Shown: positions 17,360-26,973 of the stretch, one piece after another
Position numbering within the stretch: the first letter of the stretch is position 1
Layout of the letters: every line of letters begins with the position of its first letter
DNA from: RUG13409 sp045546135
GTDB taxonomy: Bacteria; Bacillota; Clostridia; Peptostreptococcales; Anaerovoracaceae
Assembly (NCBI GenBank): GCA_045546135.1
Contig: JAZQCD010000023.1
Location: 68,421 to 132,420, forward strand
Direction of reading: 5' to 3'
DNA length: 64,000 bases
Notes under the pieces: model-generated
What the model saw: the letters and a program-made list of their open reading frames with translations, nothing else
Database searches by the model: none
Told to the model about the DNA's origin: nothing
Translations under genes and position numbers: made by a program

Positions 17360-18858
17360 ACATAGGAAAAGCAAAAGAAGAACTCTATAAACTTCAAAGA
17401 AAAAATGCTGCGTACAGTCACGCTCTTGGCCTTATTTCCTACGACGGAGATACGACAGCCCCGAAGGAGACTGCAGCAAACAGAGCAGCATCCATGACAG
17501 TTTTGTCTGAGGAAGTATATAAGCTGAGCACAGGAAAGGATACAGTTTCGCTCCTTGAATATCTTGATGCTCACAAGGAAGAACTTTCCGAAGAAGAAAA
17601 GCGCATGATTGAGCTTCTCATAAAGAATATACGTGATATGCAAAAGATCCCTATGGATGAGTGGATAGCATATCAGGGACTACTCGTAGAAGCAGGAGAT
17701 GTATGGCACAAAGCAAAGGAAACTTCTGATTTCAAACTTTTTGAGCCATATCTTGAAAAGATATTCGATACGAAAAAGAAATTTGCAGGATACCTAGATC
17801 CTTCAAAGGACCCTTATGATTACTGGCTCAATGAATATGAGGACGGTCTTGACAAAAAGACCTGCGATGCATTCTTCAAAAAACTGAAAGACCGCATAGC
17901 GCCCCTCATTGCAAAGACCAAGGAAAGACCTCAGGTAAAGGATGATATACGCTTTGGGTATTTTTCTGAAAGCAAGCAGCAGGAGCTTTCCTTTTACATC
18001 ATGGAGCATATGGGCCTTGATCTTGGACATGTAGGTCTGTCTACTACAGAGCATCCCTTTACAACGAGCCTCGGAAGCCATCTTGATGAAAGGATCACTA
18101 CTCACTATCAGGAAGATGATTTTGCATCTTCCATGTACAGCGTCATCCACGAGGGCGGTCATGCTCTTTATGATACAGGATCTCCTGAAAAGTATGCATA
18201 TACAGTGCTTGACGGAGGCGTATCCATGGGCATCCACGAAAGCCAGAGCAGGTTCTATGAGAACATCTTAGGAAGGAGCCGCGCATACAGCCGCTTCATA
18301 TTCCCAAAGCTCCTTGAACTCTTCCCGGGTAAAATGAACAAGTATACTGCTGAGGACCTTTACAGAGCAGTGAACAAAGTGGAACCGTCACTTATAAGGA
18401 CTGAAGCAGACGAAGTCACATACTCACTTCACGTCATGGTGAGATACGAGATAGAAAAGGCTGTCATGGCAGGAAAGCTGAAAGTAAAGGATATTCCAAA
18501 GCGCTGGAACGAGCTTTACAAAGAATACCTTGGAGTTGATGTTCCTGATGATAAACAGGGATGCCTTCAGGACAGCCACTGGTCAGGCGGCGCCATAGGA
18601 TACTTCCCGTCCTACGCTCTTGGCAGCGCCTACGGAGCACAGTTCCTTGCAAAGATGAAAGAGACTGTAGACGTAGACAAGTGCGCTGAAACAGGCGATT
18701 TCGGACCCATAAACGACTGGAACAGGGAACACATCTGGCAGTACGGATGTCTGTATAAACCGGGCGAACTGCTAAAGAAGATACTTGGAACCGACTTCGA
18801 TCCTGAATTCTATATCAAGTATCTTGAAAACAAGTGCAGCGATATTTACGGGCTGTAG
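17356..18858 (+). CDS. M32 carboxypeptidase (thermostable carboxypeptidase 1 family)
   Basis: 500 residues, the usual length. The zinc motif HEGGH is at about residues 265-269, followed by the family signature with HESQSRFYEN (Glu is the third ligand) and late conserved segments IRTEADEVTY and DVPDDKQGCLQDSHWSGG. M32 enzymes are cytosolic metallocarboxypeptidases that trim peptides from the C-terminus. The start overlaps the stop of the permease-CPBP gene, so the three genes are co-translated; a role in breaking down peptides handled by that system is possible but not shown. Confidence 0.94.
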   Translation: MNIGKAKEELYKLQRKNAAYSHALGLISYDGDTTAPKETAANRAASMTVLSEEVYKLSTGKDTVSLLEYLDAHKEELSEEEKRMIELLIKNIRDMQKIPMDEWIAYQGLLVEAGDVWHKAKETSDFKLFEPYLEKIFDTKKKFAGYLDPSKDPYDYWLNEYEDGLDKKTCDAFFKKLKDRIAPLIAKTKERPQVKDDIRFGYFSESKQQELSFYIMEHMGLDLGHVGLSTTEHPFTTSLGSHLDERITTHYQEDDFASSMYSVIHEGGHALYDTGSPEKYAYTVLDGGVSMGIHESQSRFYENILGRSRAYSRFIFPKLLELFPGKMNKYTAEDLYRAVNKVEPSLIRTEADEVTYSLHVMVRYEIEKAVMAGKLKVKDIPKRWNELYKEYLGVDVPDDKQGCLQDSHWSGGAIGYFPSYALGSAYGAQFLAKMKETVDVDKCAETGDFGPINDWNREHIWQYGCLYKPGELLKKILGTDFDPEFYIKYLENKCSDIYGL

Positions 18859-18914
18859 AGCAAGATCTGAGATTTTCTTTTACTTCGGACAAAACAATAA
18901 GATCATAGATAAAA

Positions 18915-18944
18915 GGGGTGCAGCTTTTAAACTGCGCCTCTTTG
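18915..18944 (+). terminator. Terminator after the M32 peptidase
   Basis: GGGGTGCAG pairs with CTGCGCCTC (two G-U pairs), 8-base loop, followed by TTTGT. Moderate strength. Confidence 0.6.
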
Positions 18945-19023
18945 TCACATTAGAGTCATAATCGTATGCTATTGTGATAGTAATAAAAGAATCATAGGAT
19001 CAAAAGGTAAAAAGGGAAACCAT

Positions 19024-19770
19024 ATGAAAGCAATACTAATATCGATAGGTTCAGTATTCATTTTATACGGACTTGGAGTCAATGCTATAGTGAGCGGCAA
19101 GGGCTGGTTCAACTATGTCTTTTGCATAGCAGGAGCGCTTTTGATAGGACTTGGCCTTTTGTGGAAGCAAGTCGTCAAACTTCCCACGTGGCTCAAAGTC
19201 ATTTTCCTTATAGTATTTGTTCTTTGCCTTGTTAACTTCACAGTAGCAGAAGCAAAGATCATAAAGACAGCAAACAGCATTCCTTCAGATGATGCAAAGG
19301 CTATCATCATCTTAGGCGCAAAGGTGAATAACTCAGGAGTGTCTCTTGAGTTTGCAAGAAGGATAGATGCAGCATTAGATTATGCAAAGGAGCACCCTGA
19401 TGTCTATATAGTCACTACAGGAGGACAGGGCCATGATGAACCAATGGCAGAGGGAGATGCCGCTGCAGAAAGGCTCATTGCAAGAGGTATAGATAAGGAC
19501 CGTATCATTGTCGAAAACAAGAGCGATTCAACAAGGGAGAACTTCTCTTTTGCAGAAGAGCTCATGAAAGAAAAAGGTCTTAAAGAAGATGACGAGATCA
19601 TAATTGTATCATCTGCATTTCACCTCTACAGGGCAGGTAAGATAGCAAGGTCCTGCGGATTTGCGAATATAAGCTACCTTGGTGTAAGAGGCAAAGCATT
19701 CCTCCTTCCTCAGTACTATTTCAGAGAATATGCAGCCCTCATATTTGAATCTTTAAAAGGATACTATTAG
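19024..19770 (+). CDS. YdcF/DUF218 family membrane protein
   Basis: 248 residues. Three N-terminal membrane segments (about 3-20, 25-42, 56-75) precede a DUF218 domain with AIIILGAKV (about 96-104), VTTGGQG and the SDSTRENFSFA segment. DUF218 proteins (YdcF, SanA, ElyC) are associated with envelope maintenance in Gram-negatives; their reaction is unproven. GGGAAA lies before the ATG. The gene stands alone between two terminators. Confidence 0.88.
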   Translation: MKAILISIGSVFILYGLGVNAIVSGKGWFNYVFCIAGALLIGLGLLWKQVVKLPTWLKVIFLIVFVLCLVNFTVAEAKIIKTANSIPSDDAKAIIILGAKVNNSGVSLEFARRIDAALDYAKEHPDVYIVTTGGQGHDEPMAEGDAAAERLIARGIDKDRIIVENKSDSTRENFSFAEELMKEKGLKEDDEIIIVSSAFHLYRAGKIARSCGFANISYLGVRGKAFLLPQYYFREYAALIFESLKGYY

Positions 19771-19785
19771 TATATGTAGCATGGG

Positions 19786-19812
19786 CCCTGGGGATCTTCC
19801 CCGGGGTTTTTA
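19786..19812 (+). terminator. Terminator after the YdcF-family gene
   Basis: CCCTGGGGA pairs with TCCCCGGGG (one G-T wobble, 3-base loop), followed by TTTTTAG. Confidence 0.75.
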
Positions 19813-19896
19813 GTTAGGGAAATGTTTTTTACAAAAGATATTTCTGATATAATTGCAAAAAATATATATTTGAAGAACTTTGGAGATAAAAAAGAG

Positions 19897-20856
19897 ATGA
19901 AGATAGTCGTATTGGACGGAAGTTCCCTTATGCAGGACGATGTGGATTGGAGCGGACTTGAAAGAGCAGGGGAACTTAGGGTATATAGAAATTCAAGCAA
20001 CGATATAGATGAACTCGTATCAAAGATAGCTGATGCCGAAATAGTCATAACAAACAAGAAAGATATAACGAAGGATGTAATAGACAGGTGCCCAAGCATC
20101 AAATACATAACTGTGATCGCTACAGGCTATGACAATGTGGATGCAGAGTATGCAAAGAAAAAGGGTATACCGGTATCCAATGTACCGGCCTACGGCACGG
20201 CGGTAGTAGCCCAGTTTTCAATAGCGCTTCTTCTTGAGATAGCCCACCATGTTGGTGCTCATAATGACAGTGTTCACGCAGGAAACAGGGCTCCCGGCAG
20301 TGATTTTTCTCATTGGGAATATCCTCAGATGGAGCTTGACGGAAAGACTTTGGGTATCATAGGTTTTGGAAAGATAGGTCAAAGGGAAGCTATGATAGCA
20401 AGAGCTCTCGGAATGAAGGTCCTGGCCTTTGATATCTACCCTTCAGAAGAAGGAAAAAAATATGGAGAATATGTCGACTTGGAAACCCTTCTTGCAAGGA
20501 GCGATGTGATCTCTCTTCACTGCAATCTGACAGCTGAAAACAAGGGAATGATAAATAAGGAGTCCATATAAAAAATGAAGGACGGTGTCATTATCATAAA
20601 TACTGCAAGAGGTCTCCTTGTAAATGAAAAGGACCTTGCCGATGCTTTAAGGAGCGGCAAGGTGGCAGCTGCAGGAGTCGATGTGGTCTCATCAGAACCT
20701 ATAGAAGATGATAACCCTCTTCTCACAGCACCAAACTGCATTATTACTCCTCACATAGCATGGGCTGCAAAGGAGAGCAGACAGAGGATAATGGATGTGA
20801 CCGTAGAGAATATAAAGGCTTTCATGGATGGACATCCGCAGAATATAGTAAACTGA
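19897..20856 (+). pseudogene. D-2-hydroxyacid dehydrogenase interrupted by one in-frame stop
   Basis: From the ATG at 19897 (AAAGAG before it) the frame reads a normal NAD-dependent 2-hydroxyacid dehydrogenase: NVDAEYAKKKGI, NVPAYGTAVVAQF and the NAD-binding GFGKIG (about 152-157). A TAA at 20569-20571 then interrupts the conserved segment ESI-x-KMKDGVIIINTARG; the frame resumes at once and ends normally at 20856. Total length (about 318 residues plus the stop) is the family's usual size. The catalytic Arg (NTARG), Glu (SSEP) and His (TPHIAWA) all lie after the stop, so the first fragment is inactive alone. An AAGGAG lies 12 bases before the ATG at 20575, so a second fragment could be translated. 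Single nonsense mutation, sequencing error or readthrough are the options. Confidence 0.85.
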
Positions 20857-20863
20857 AGATCAT

Positions 20864-21073
20864 TTATTGATTGTCTATCATTGACTGATCCGTCGCTTCA
20901 TCTATTTCTTCATCGTAACCTGTAAGTGCAGCAAAAGGAGCAAACTGCGCAGCCCTGTCATGATTGCTCATATGATTCCTTTTTGCTGAAACATGGTGGG
21001 GCAGATCTATGATGTCATCATATTTCCCGTTTTCTTTTTTCTTATCTTCCATCCCTTGTATCTTCTTTATCAT
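20864..21073 (-). CDS. Small polY-associated protein
   Basis: 69 residues (or 62 from the internal ATG). The core PHHVSAKRNHMSNHDRAAQF and the following APFAALTGYD match a small family commonly found beside UmuC/DinB-like polymerases in Clostridia, in the place YolD takes in Bacillus. Here the Y-family polymerase is 10 kb away on the same strand, so the pair has been separated. Function unknown; an SOS-linked role is inferred from the family's usual neighbours. It converges on the broken dehydrogenase with an 7-base gap. Confidence 0.75.
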   Translation of the reverse strand: MIKKIQGMEDKKKENGKYDDIIDLPHHVSAKRNHMSNHDRAAQFAPFAALTGYDEEIDEATDQSMIDNQ

Positions 21074-21272
21074 TGCTTTAAGATTTTATTAATTAACTTT
21101 TCTTTGATCATATATATGTTATCATTGACTGTCACTTGAATGTCATAATCGATCATTAAAATGAAGAAGGTGAATGATATTCATTTATGGATACACATAT
21201 ATTGTAACGACCGTAGATTTTTGCCGTCTATATAAGTGTATCATACCAAAAGATCACGGAGGAGCATTTTTT

Positions 21273-23666
21273 ATGCTTAAATTAAAAAACGTTTCAAAGT
21301 TTTACTACTCCCACGGAGTAGTGACCAGCGGTTTTACAAAGGTCAACCTTGAATTTGAAAAAGGAGAGTTCGTAGCCATAACAGGCGAGAGCGGGAGCGG
21401 TAAATCCACACTCCTCAATGTCATTTCAGGCCTTGATACTTACGAAGAAGGCGAAATGTACATAAACGGTGAAGAGACAAGCGCTTACAGCAATGCTGAC
21501 TTTGAGAACTACCGCAGAAAATACATCGCAAATATCTATCAGAGTTTCAATTTGATAAACAGCTATACTGTTTATCAAAATATCGAGATGGTACTGCTTC
21601 TTTCAAGGATGAAGAGAAAGGAAAGAAAGGCCAAGATACTTGATGTACTTGAAAAGGTGGGACTTAGCAAATTCAGACGCCAAAGAGCTTCAAGGCTTTC
21701 CGGAGGACAAAAGCAAAGGGTCGCTATCGCAAGGGCGCTCGTAAAGGATACTCCCATAATCGTAGCAGACGAACCTACAGGAAACTTAGATTCAGAGTCT
21801 GCAGCCAATGTCATAAAGCTTTTAAGTGAGCTCGCTGCAGACAGACTTGTCATAGTAGTAACTCACAACTACGATCAGGTCGAACCCTATGTTACAAGAA
21901 AGATAACCATGCATGACGGAAGAGTAACAGAAGATCTTAAGTTCGACCGCACTGCAGTAAAGGAAATAAAGGAAGATCAAGTTTCTGAAGGCAGCTTTGT
22001 TACAACAGAAGAAGATATGCCTGAGGGCAGTGTCACATCAGGTGCAGATGCTTCTGGCGTAACTTCGACTGCAAGCTCAGATATGCAGGCTGAAAGCAAG
22101 GAAAAATATAAGGAACCGAAGAACAGAAGGATGCACCTTAATCTCATATCAAGGCTAAGGCTAGGTATCAGAAATACATTCAACCTGATACCCAAGTTCC
22201 TGCTGCTTCTTTTCATATTCCTCTTTGTTTCCGTAGCAGTCACAAGTCTTTATACTAACTTAAGAAAGCAGGACCATGACTCAGGTCTCAGCGGAGATAA
22301 CTACTTCTTCCAAAACAAGGATGAACACAGAGTCGTCATAAAAAAGGAAGACGGTTCTCCAATAACTGCAGAGGATTTCGAATCTTTGACAGCACTTTCC
22401 AATGTGCGTTCTGTATTCAAAGACGACGTGCTCCTTGATAACCAGGTCAACCTCCAGCACGAAGACAGTGCCAATGAAAAATGGTATTACCTGAACGGGT
22501 ACTTGACCGATATCAATGGAATGGGGATCACGGACGAGGACCTTACTTATGGACGTATGCCGACAGAACCAAACGAGGTGATCGTAGTCGGACCGGAAGA
22601 GTACTATTACAATACCGAAGAAACTGCAAACGATGTGTTTACATGTGCTTTCGATCTTTGGCTTTCGAACGTATATTCTGAGACGCCGGCAGATTCAGGC
22701 ATCGTGGTCACAGGTTTTCTCTTCAAACCCATGGACAGATGGGAATTCCAGATCGGCGTTTATCCTGAAGTCTTCGAAAAAGTCAAGATGGGCATAAACA
22801 GCGGATACAGCAACATGAAGATCAATGTTGCAGGAAAGGAATTTCAATCAGACCAATGGTCTCAGTTGAACAAGGTCATCCCAAGCTACAAGGTAGGAAG
22901 GGGACAGGCTCTCGTTTCAGCTGACTGGAACTATTACTGGGATTGGCAATGGGCTCCCGGACAGTGTTTCAACATAACCGTTTCAAACCTTTACTACACA
23001 GATACTAAATGCTTCCGTATAAGCGACATTTATTATTCCTGGAACTTTACTGAGAAGACAGGGTATTCCGACTACAGCTGGAACAACGGTATCATACTCA
23101 TAAATCCTGCTGATTATCAGGAATTCTTCGATAAGGACTGCTATCAGAGCAGCATCTTTGTTGAGGATCCTGAAAAAGTACAGGATACTTTGAGCAGCTT
23201 AAAGGAAATGGGATACGTTCCCCTTTACATTCAGGACTCTCTCATCCATTATGATCGTTCCTGGATGGCTATGAACGAGATATTTACGACCCTTTGGTCA
23301 TCAGCTCTTGTCATAGCGCTCTTCTTTATAAGCTACTTCATCATAAAACTCATAATGAGATCCAGAAATGTATACTTTGCAACAGTCAGGATGCTCGGAG
23401 GTTCAGCAGGAGACTGCAGGAGCCTACTTAGGATAGAACTGCTTTTAGTACTCAATCTGGCATTCTTCCTCATGATAGGCGCTCTTTACGCAGCTCACCT
23501 TGGATATTATGAGTTCAGCTTCGTGAGCGACATACTTCATTACTTAAAGCTTAAAGATTACATCGTACTCTATGTGGTCCTGAACCTCATGTCACTTATC
23601 ATATCTTCGAGATATTCAAGGCAGCTCTTTAAGACCTCAGCAATGAATGTTTACAAGGAGGTATAG
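21273..23666 (+). CDS. ABC transporter, ATPase and FtsX-type permease in one chain (first of two)
   Basis: 797 residues from the ATG at 21273 behind CGGAGGAG; the same frame is open upstream but has no ribosome site. Residues 1-225 are an ABC ATPase: Walker A GESGSGKST (about 39-47), LSGGQKQR, and ADEPTGNLDS. A Ser/Glu-rich linker follows, then one membrane helix (about 310-325), a large extracytoplasmic domain (about 330-665) and three C-terminal helices of the FtsX/MacB fold. The outer domain is strikingly rich in Trp and Tyr (for instance DWNYYWDWQWAPGQ near 550-563). The next gene has the same architecture, so the two probably form a heterodimer. Likely a mechanotransmitter or peptide exporter; substrate unknown. 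Confidence 0.88.
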   Translation: MLKLKNVSKFYYSHGVVTSGFTKVNLEFEKGEFVAITGESGSGKSTLLNVISGLDTYEEGEMYINGEETSAYSNADFENYRRKYIANIYQSFNLINSYTVYQNIEMVLLLSRMKRKERKAKILDVLEKVGLSKFRRQRASRLSGGQKQRVAIARALVKDTPIIVADEPTGNLDSESAANVIKLLSELAADRLVIVVTHNYDQVEPYVTRKITMHDGRVTEDLKFDRTAVKEIKEDQVSEGSFVTTEEDMPEGSVTSGADASGVTSTASSDMQAESKEKYKEPKNRRMHLNLISRLRLGIRNTFNLIPKFLLLLFIFLFVSVAVTSLYTNLRKQDHDSGLSGDNYFFQNKDEHRVVIKKEDGSPITAEDFESLTALSNVRSVFKDDVLLDNQVNLQHEDSANEKWYYLNGYLTDINGMGITDEDLTYGRMPTEPNEVIVVGPEEYYYNTEETANDVFTCAFDLWLSNVYSETPADSGIVVTGFLFKPMDRWEFQIGVYPEVFEKVKMGINSGYSNMKINVAGKEFQSDQWSQLNKVIPSYKVGRGQALVSADWNYYWDWQWAPGQCFNITVSNLYYTDTKCFRISDIYYSWNFTEKTGYSDYSWNNGIILINPADYQEFFDKDCYQSSIFVEDPEKVQDTLSSLKEMGYVPLYIQDSLIHYDRSWMAMNEIFTTLWSSALVIALFFISYFIIKLIMRSRNVYFATVRMLGGSAGDCRSLLRIELLLVLNLAFFLMIGALYAAHLGYYEFSFVSDILHYLKLKDYIVLYVVLNLMSLIISSRYSRQLFKTSAMNVYKEV

Positions 23667-23670
23667 GGTC

Positions 23671-26100
23671 ATGGTAGAAGTCGTAAAAGTAAAAAAATAT
23701 TACAACAGATTCAGACGCAACCAGGTCACAGCCATCGATGATACGACCCTGACCTTCGAAGATCACGGTCTTGTTGCCATCCTCGGTAACTCAGGCTGCG
23801 GAAAGACAACTCTCCTCAACATGATAGGAGGTCTTGACAAGCCCAATTCAGGAAAGATCTTCGTCAACGGAAAGAAAATGAACGGTCTTTTCTCCGGAAG
23901 GACAGACAGCATCAGAAACAAGAACATAGGCTACATATTCCAAAATTACCATTTGGTAGATGATATGACAGTCTTTGATAATGTAGCTCTCCCTCTTAGA
24001 ATGCTGGGCCTCAGGAAAAAAGATAAACTCAAAGAGAACGTATATTACGCCCTCGAAAAGGTAGGTCTTTACAGGTACAGGAATCGTCCTGCAACAGCTC
24101 TTTCAGGCGGTGAACGCCAAAGAGTAGGCATTGCAAGGGCTATAGTAAAGAACCCAAAGATCATCATCGCAGATGAACCTACAGGAAACCTGGATTCAGG
24201 AAACTCCCTTGAGGTCATGAATATAATCAAGACCATATCAAAGGAAAAGCTTGTCATCCTGGTCACCCACGAAAGGGAACTGGCAGAGTTTTATGCAGAC
24301 CGTGTCATAGAGATAGTAGACGGCAAGGTCGTCAATGACTACAAAAACGAAAGAGATGAGGCTCTTGATTACCGCATCGATAACCATATCTATCTAAAGG
24401 ATATGCCGGTGCATGAAAAAGGGAGCGCAGGAGGAATGAACATCTCCTTCTATTCTGACGGAAGCACCGATCTTGATGTCAAACTGGTTTTAAGAAACGG
24501 TAACCTGTATATAGAGACCAACGGCAGAAAAACAGAGGTAGTAGACTCCGATTCGGCCATCGAACTCATAGACGATCACTATCATGCTCTGTCAAAAGAA
24601 GAAGCAGCAAAGAACGACTTTGACTATTCAAAGCTGGATACAGGACTGAAAAGACTTCGTTACCACTCCATATACAACATATTCAATCTGTTCGTAAACG
24701 GAGTAAGGAAGGTATTCAATTATCCTGTCCTAAAGAAGATACTTCTTGTCGGATTCATAGTTTCATCCATGTTCGTGATGTACTCTGCTTCCAGCGTAAT
24801 AGGAATAAATACTGTTACAGATGATGAATTCGTCACTCAGAACAAGAACTATTTGTCCATAACGAATGCAAAGAACACAGTAGAAGATTTTACTGAGACA
24901 GAAAATCTTGAAAGTGTCAGATATGTCCTTCCCGGAAACGGAATGGTAGAGGTAGTCTTTGACTACAGCAACTACTATTACCAGACCAACGGAGCTCAGG
25001 ACAGGATAACAGCATCTCTTTCAGGAACATCTCTCATAGATGAGTCCATGCTCATAGCAGGAAGGATGCCCGAAGACAAATATGAGATAGTCCTTGATAA
25101 GATGGCTTTCAAGAGTTCAAATACTTTGGAATACGGCAATGCTGTCATGGTAGGGCTAAAGGATGCCGAAAGCTTCATAGGAAAGCAATGCACCATCGGA
25201 CAGATCGAAAAGAAGTATACCGTAGTCGGTATAGTAGACCTCATGTCACCTTGTGTATATGCCCTCGATGAAGAACTCTTCGGCATAGTGATGAGATCCT
25301 CAGGAGGCGGAAACTTTGCTGACGAGGACAACACAGCTGCTGTAACAGGACTTTCCGATTCAAAGAGCTACCTTTATGTAAGCCAGGGGAGATATCCGGT
25401 GAACCTTTACGAAGTGCTCATCCCTCAGGACTATATCTACACCTATTGGATAGGCAGCACTTTCCCGGGAAAGATCAACGGACACAATTTGACTGTATGC
25501 GGATTCTATATCAGCGCAGTCGACAATGCAGTATTCGTATCCGATGAGTGTTACAAATACAAATATATAGTTTCCACATCCGGTATGACAGTATGTCCTG
25601 AAAACAAGGAAGAAGCAATGATGATCTTTCAGGAACAGAACAAGGATGTAAAGGATACTTATGCAGATGCCGAAAGGACATACAGGGGAGGCATTAAGGA
25701 GCAGGTCAAGGTCACTATGATCACTGCAGGAATAATCCTTGCCATATCTCTTGTCGAGATATTCCTTATGCTCAGGTCCTCATTCCTCTCAAGAGTAAAG
25801 GAGGTCGGAACTTTAAGGGCCATAGGACTTAAAAAGTTCGATGTCTACAAGATGTTCCTCGGAGAGATATTGGTGATAACCTTTATAACTTCCACCATAG
25901 GATTCGTGGTCATGGGATACATACTCCATACACTTACACAGTATGCTTTCTTTGCAAATCAGTATGTACTGGATCAAAGGATAGTGCTTATTTCTGTGGC
26001 AATAGTCTATGTGTTCAACATAATATTCGGATTGCTGCCCGTATTCTTCACCATGAGGAAGACACCTGCACAGATCCTTGCAAGGACAGATGTAGATTAA
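23671..26100 (+). CDS. ABC transporter, ATPase and FtsX-type permease in one chain (second of two)
   Basis: 809 residues; the AAGGAGG ribosome site lies inside the end of the preceding gene and the ATG is four bases past its stop. Walker A GNSGCGKTT (about 39-47), LSGGERQR and ADEPTGNLDS are intact. After a short linker domain there is one membrane helix (about 360-378), a Tyr-rich extracytoplasmic domain (about 380-680) and three closing helices with the FtsX-like RVKEVGTLRAIGLKKFDVYK. It pairs with the preceding gene and ends the operon at a strong terminator. Confidence 0.88.
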   Translation: MVEVVKVKKYYNRFRRNQVTAIDDTTLTFEDHGLVAILGNSGCGKTTLLNMIGGLDKPNSGKIFVNGKKMNGLFSGRTDSIRNKNIGYIFQNYHLVDDMTVFDNVALPLRMLGLRKKDKLKENVYYALEKVGLYRYRNRPATALSGGERQRVGIARAIVKNPKIIIADEPTGNLDSGNSLEVMNIIKTISKEKLVILVTHERELAEFYADRVIEIVDGKVVNDYKNERDEALDYRIDNHIYLKDMPVHEKGSAGGMNISFYSDGSTDLDVKLVLRNGNLYIETNGRKTEVVDSDSAIELIDDHYHALSKEEAAKNDFDYSKLDTGLKRLRYHSIYNIFNLFVNGVRKVFNYPVLKKILLVGFIVSSMFVMYSASSVIGINTVTDDEFVTQNKNYLSITNAKNTVEDFTETENLESVRYVLPGNGMVEVVFDYSNYYYQTNGAQDRITASLSGTSLIDESMLIAGRMPEDKYEIVLDKMAFKSSNTLEYGNAVMVGLKDAESFIGKQCTIGQIEKKYTVVGIVDLMSPCVYALDEELFGIVMRSSGGGNFADEDNTAAVTGLSDSKSYLYVSQGRYPVNLYEVLIPQDYIYTYWIGSTFPGKINGHNLTVCGFYISAVDNAVFVSDECYKYKYIVSTSGMTVCPENKEEAMMIFQEQNKDVKDTYADAERTYRGGIKEQVKVTMITAGIILAISLVEIFLMLRSSFLSRVKEVGTLRAIGLKKFDVYKMFLGEILVITFITSTIGFVVMGYILHTLTQYAFFANQYVLDQRIVLISVAIVYVFNIIFGLLPVFFTMRKTPAQILARTDVD

Positions 26101-26133
26101 TAATAACAGGTATAGAGAGTTAACAGCAGGATG

Positions 26134-26158
26134 CGCCGGGCAAATGCCCGGCGTTTTC
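26134..26158 (+). terminator. Terminator of the twin ABC-FtsX operon
   Basis: CGCCGGGC pairs with GCCCGGCG, loop AAAT, followed by TTTTCCTTT. Confidence 0.85.
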
Positions 26159-26240
26159 CTTTGAGATGAAAGGTCATGGATCGCGGATCAAAGACCATCA
26201 TTACCCATACACATTTTTTGATATTTTGAGTAAGTTTTTT

Positions 26241-26256
26241 GTAAACGCCCGTTTAC
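26241..26256. promoter_or_regulatory. Palindromic operator, probably for the TetR-family regulator
   Basis: A perfect palindrome GTAAACG-CC-CGTTTAC about 90 bases before the TetR-type gene. Size and symmetry fit a TetR-family operator; autoregulation of the TetR-ABC-permease operon is inferred. Confidence 0.65.
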
Positions 26257-26342
26257 TTTTGAAACTGTATATATTAGAATCAATAATGAACATGGGTTTA
26301 TTTAATCGCTGAATGGCAGGATAAAGCCAAGGAGGCAGACAT

Positions 26343-26972
26343 ATGCAGATCCTTAAAGATGACGTAAGAGACAGGATAGTTGAATCGGCCAAAAACGAAT
26401 TCCTCGAAAAGGGCATAGACAAAGCCAGCATGAGGAATATTGCAGCAGGAAGCAATATGACCGTAGGCAATCTCTACAGGTATTTTAAAAACAAGGAAGA
26501 ACTGAACAACTTCATAGTAGGGGAGACTCTCGAAGAGATAGATAAGCTTGTCAGAAGGAGCTCAAAAAATACAGTCAGCATCAACAGCGAAGAGATGGAT
26601 ATCAATCTGACAGTCCAGCAATACATCGATGTACTTGACGGCCTTGCTGATGAGCTTGTCGACATATACAGAAAGCACAGAGTGGAATTCAACATACTCA
26701 TGATGCATTCGAAGCTGAATGACAGCATAACGGATTGGTTCGCAGGACTCATAGAGCATATCATAGAGAGTCACTATGGACTCAATGAGTTCCGGGAGCA
26801 GATTAGAGTATTGTCTCACGGGTATGCGGTCTCCGTCTTTTCCGGGATCAGGGATATGTTTCGGAATTCAAAACTCAGCGCAGAGTCCCTAAAAGACGTG
26901 ATCAAGATTTATTTCAGATCCTATGTGAGCAACCTCTCGTCGGATACTGCAAGGTTCACAGGAGATATATAA
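26343..26972 (+). CDS. TetR-family transcriptional regulator
   Basis: 209 residues, AAGGAGG before the ATG. The N-terminal helix-turn-helix is typical (RIVESAKNEFLEKGIDKASM, then NIAAGSNMTVGNLYRYFKNK, to about residue 55); the rest is a helical ligand-binding domain with no recognisable specificity. It is the first gene of an operon with an ABC ATPase and a large FtsX permease, one base apart, so it most likely represses that exporter and senses its substrate. Confidence 0.92.
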   Translation: MQILKDDVRDRIVESAKNEFLEKGIDKASMRNIAAGSNMTVGNLYRYFKNKEELNNFIVGETLEEIDKLVRRSSKNTVSINSEEMDINLTVQQYIDVLDGLADELVDIYRKHRVEFNILMMHSKLNDSITDWFAGLIEHIIESHYGLNEFREQIRVLSHGYAVSVFSGIRDMFRNSKLSAESLKDVIKIYFRSYVSNLSSDTARFTGDI

Positions 26973-26973
26973 A

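Noticed and set aside
16939..17643. 234-residue antisense frame across the CPBP/M32 junction
   Set aside because: Overlaps two well-supported genes and lacks a start signal or family match.
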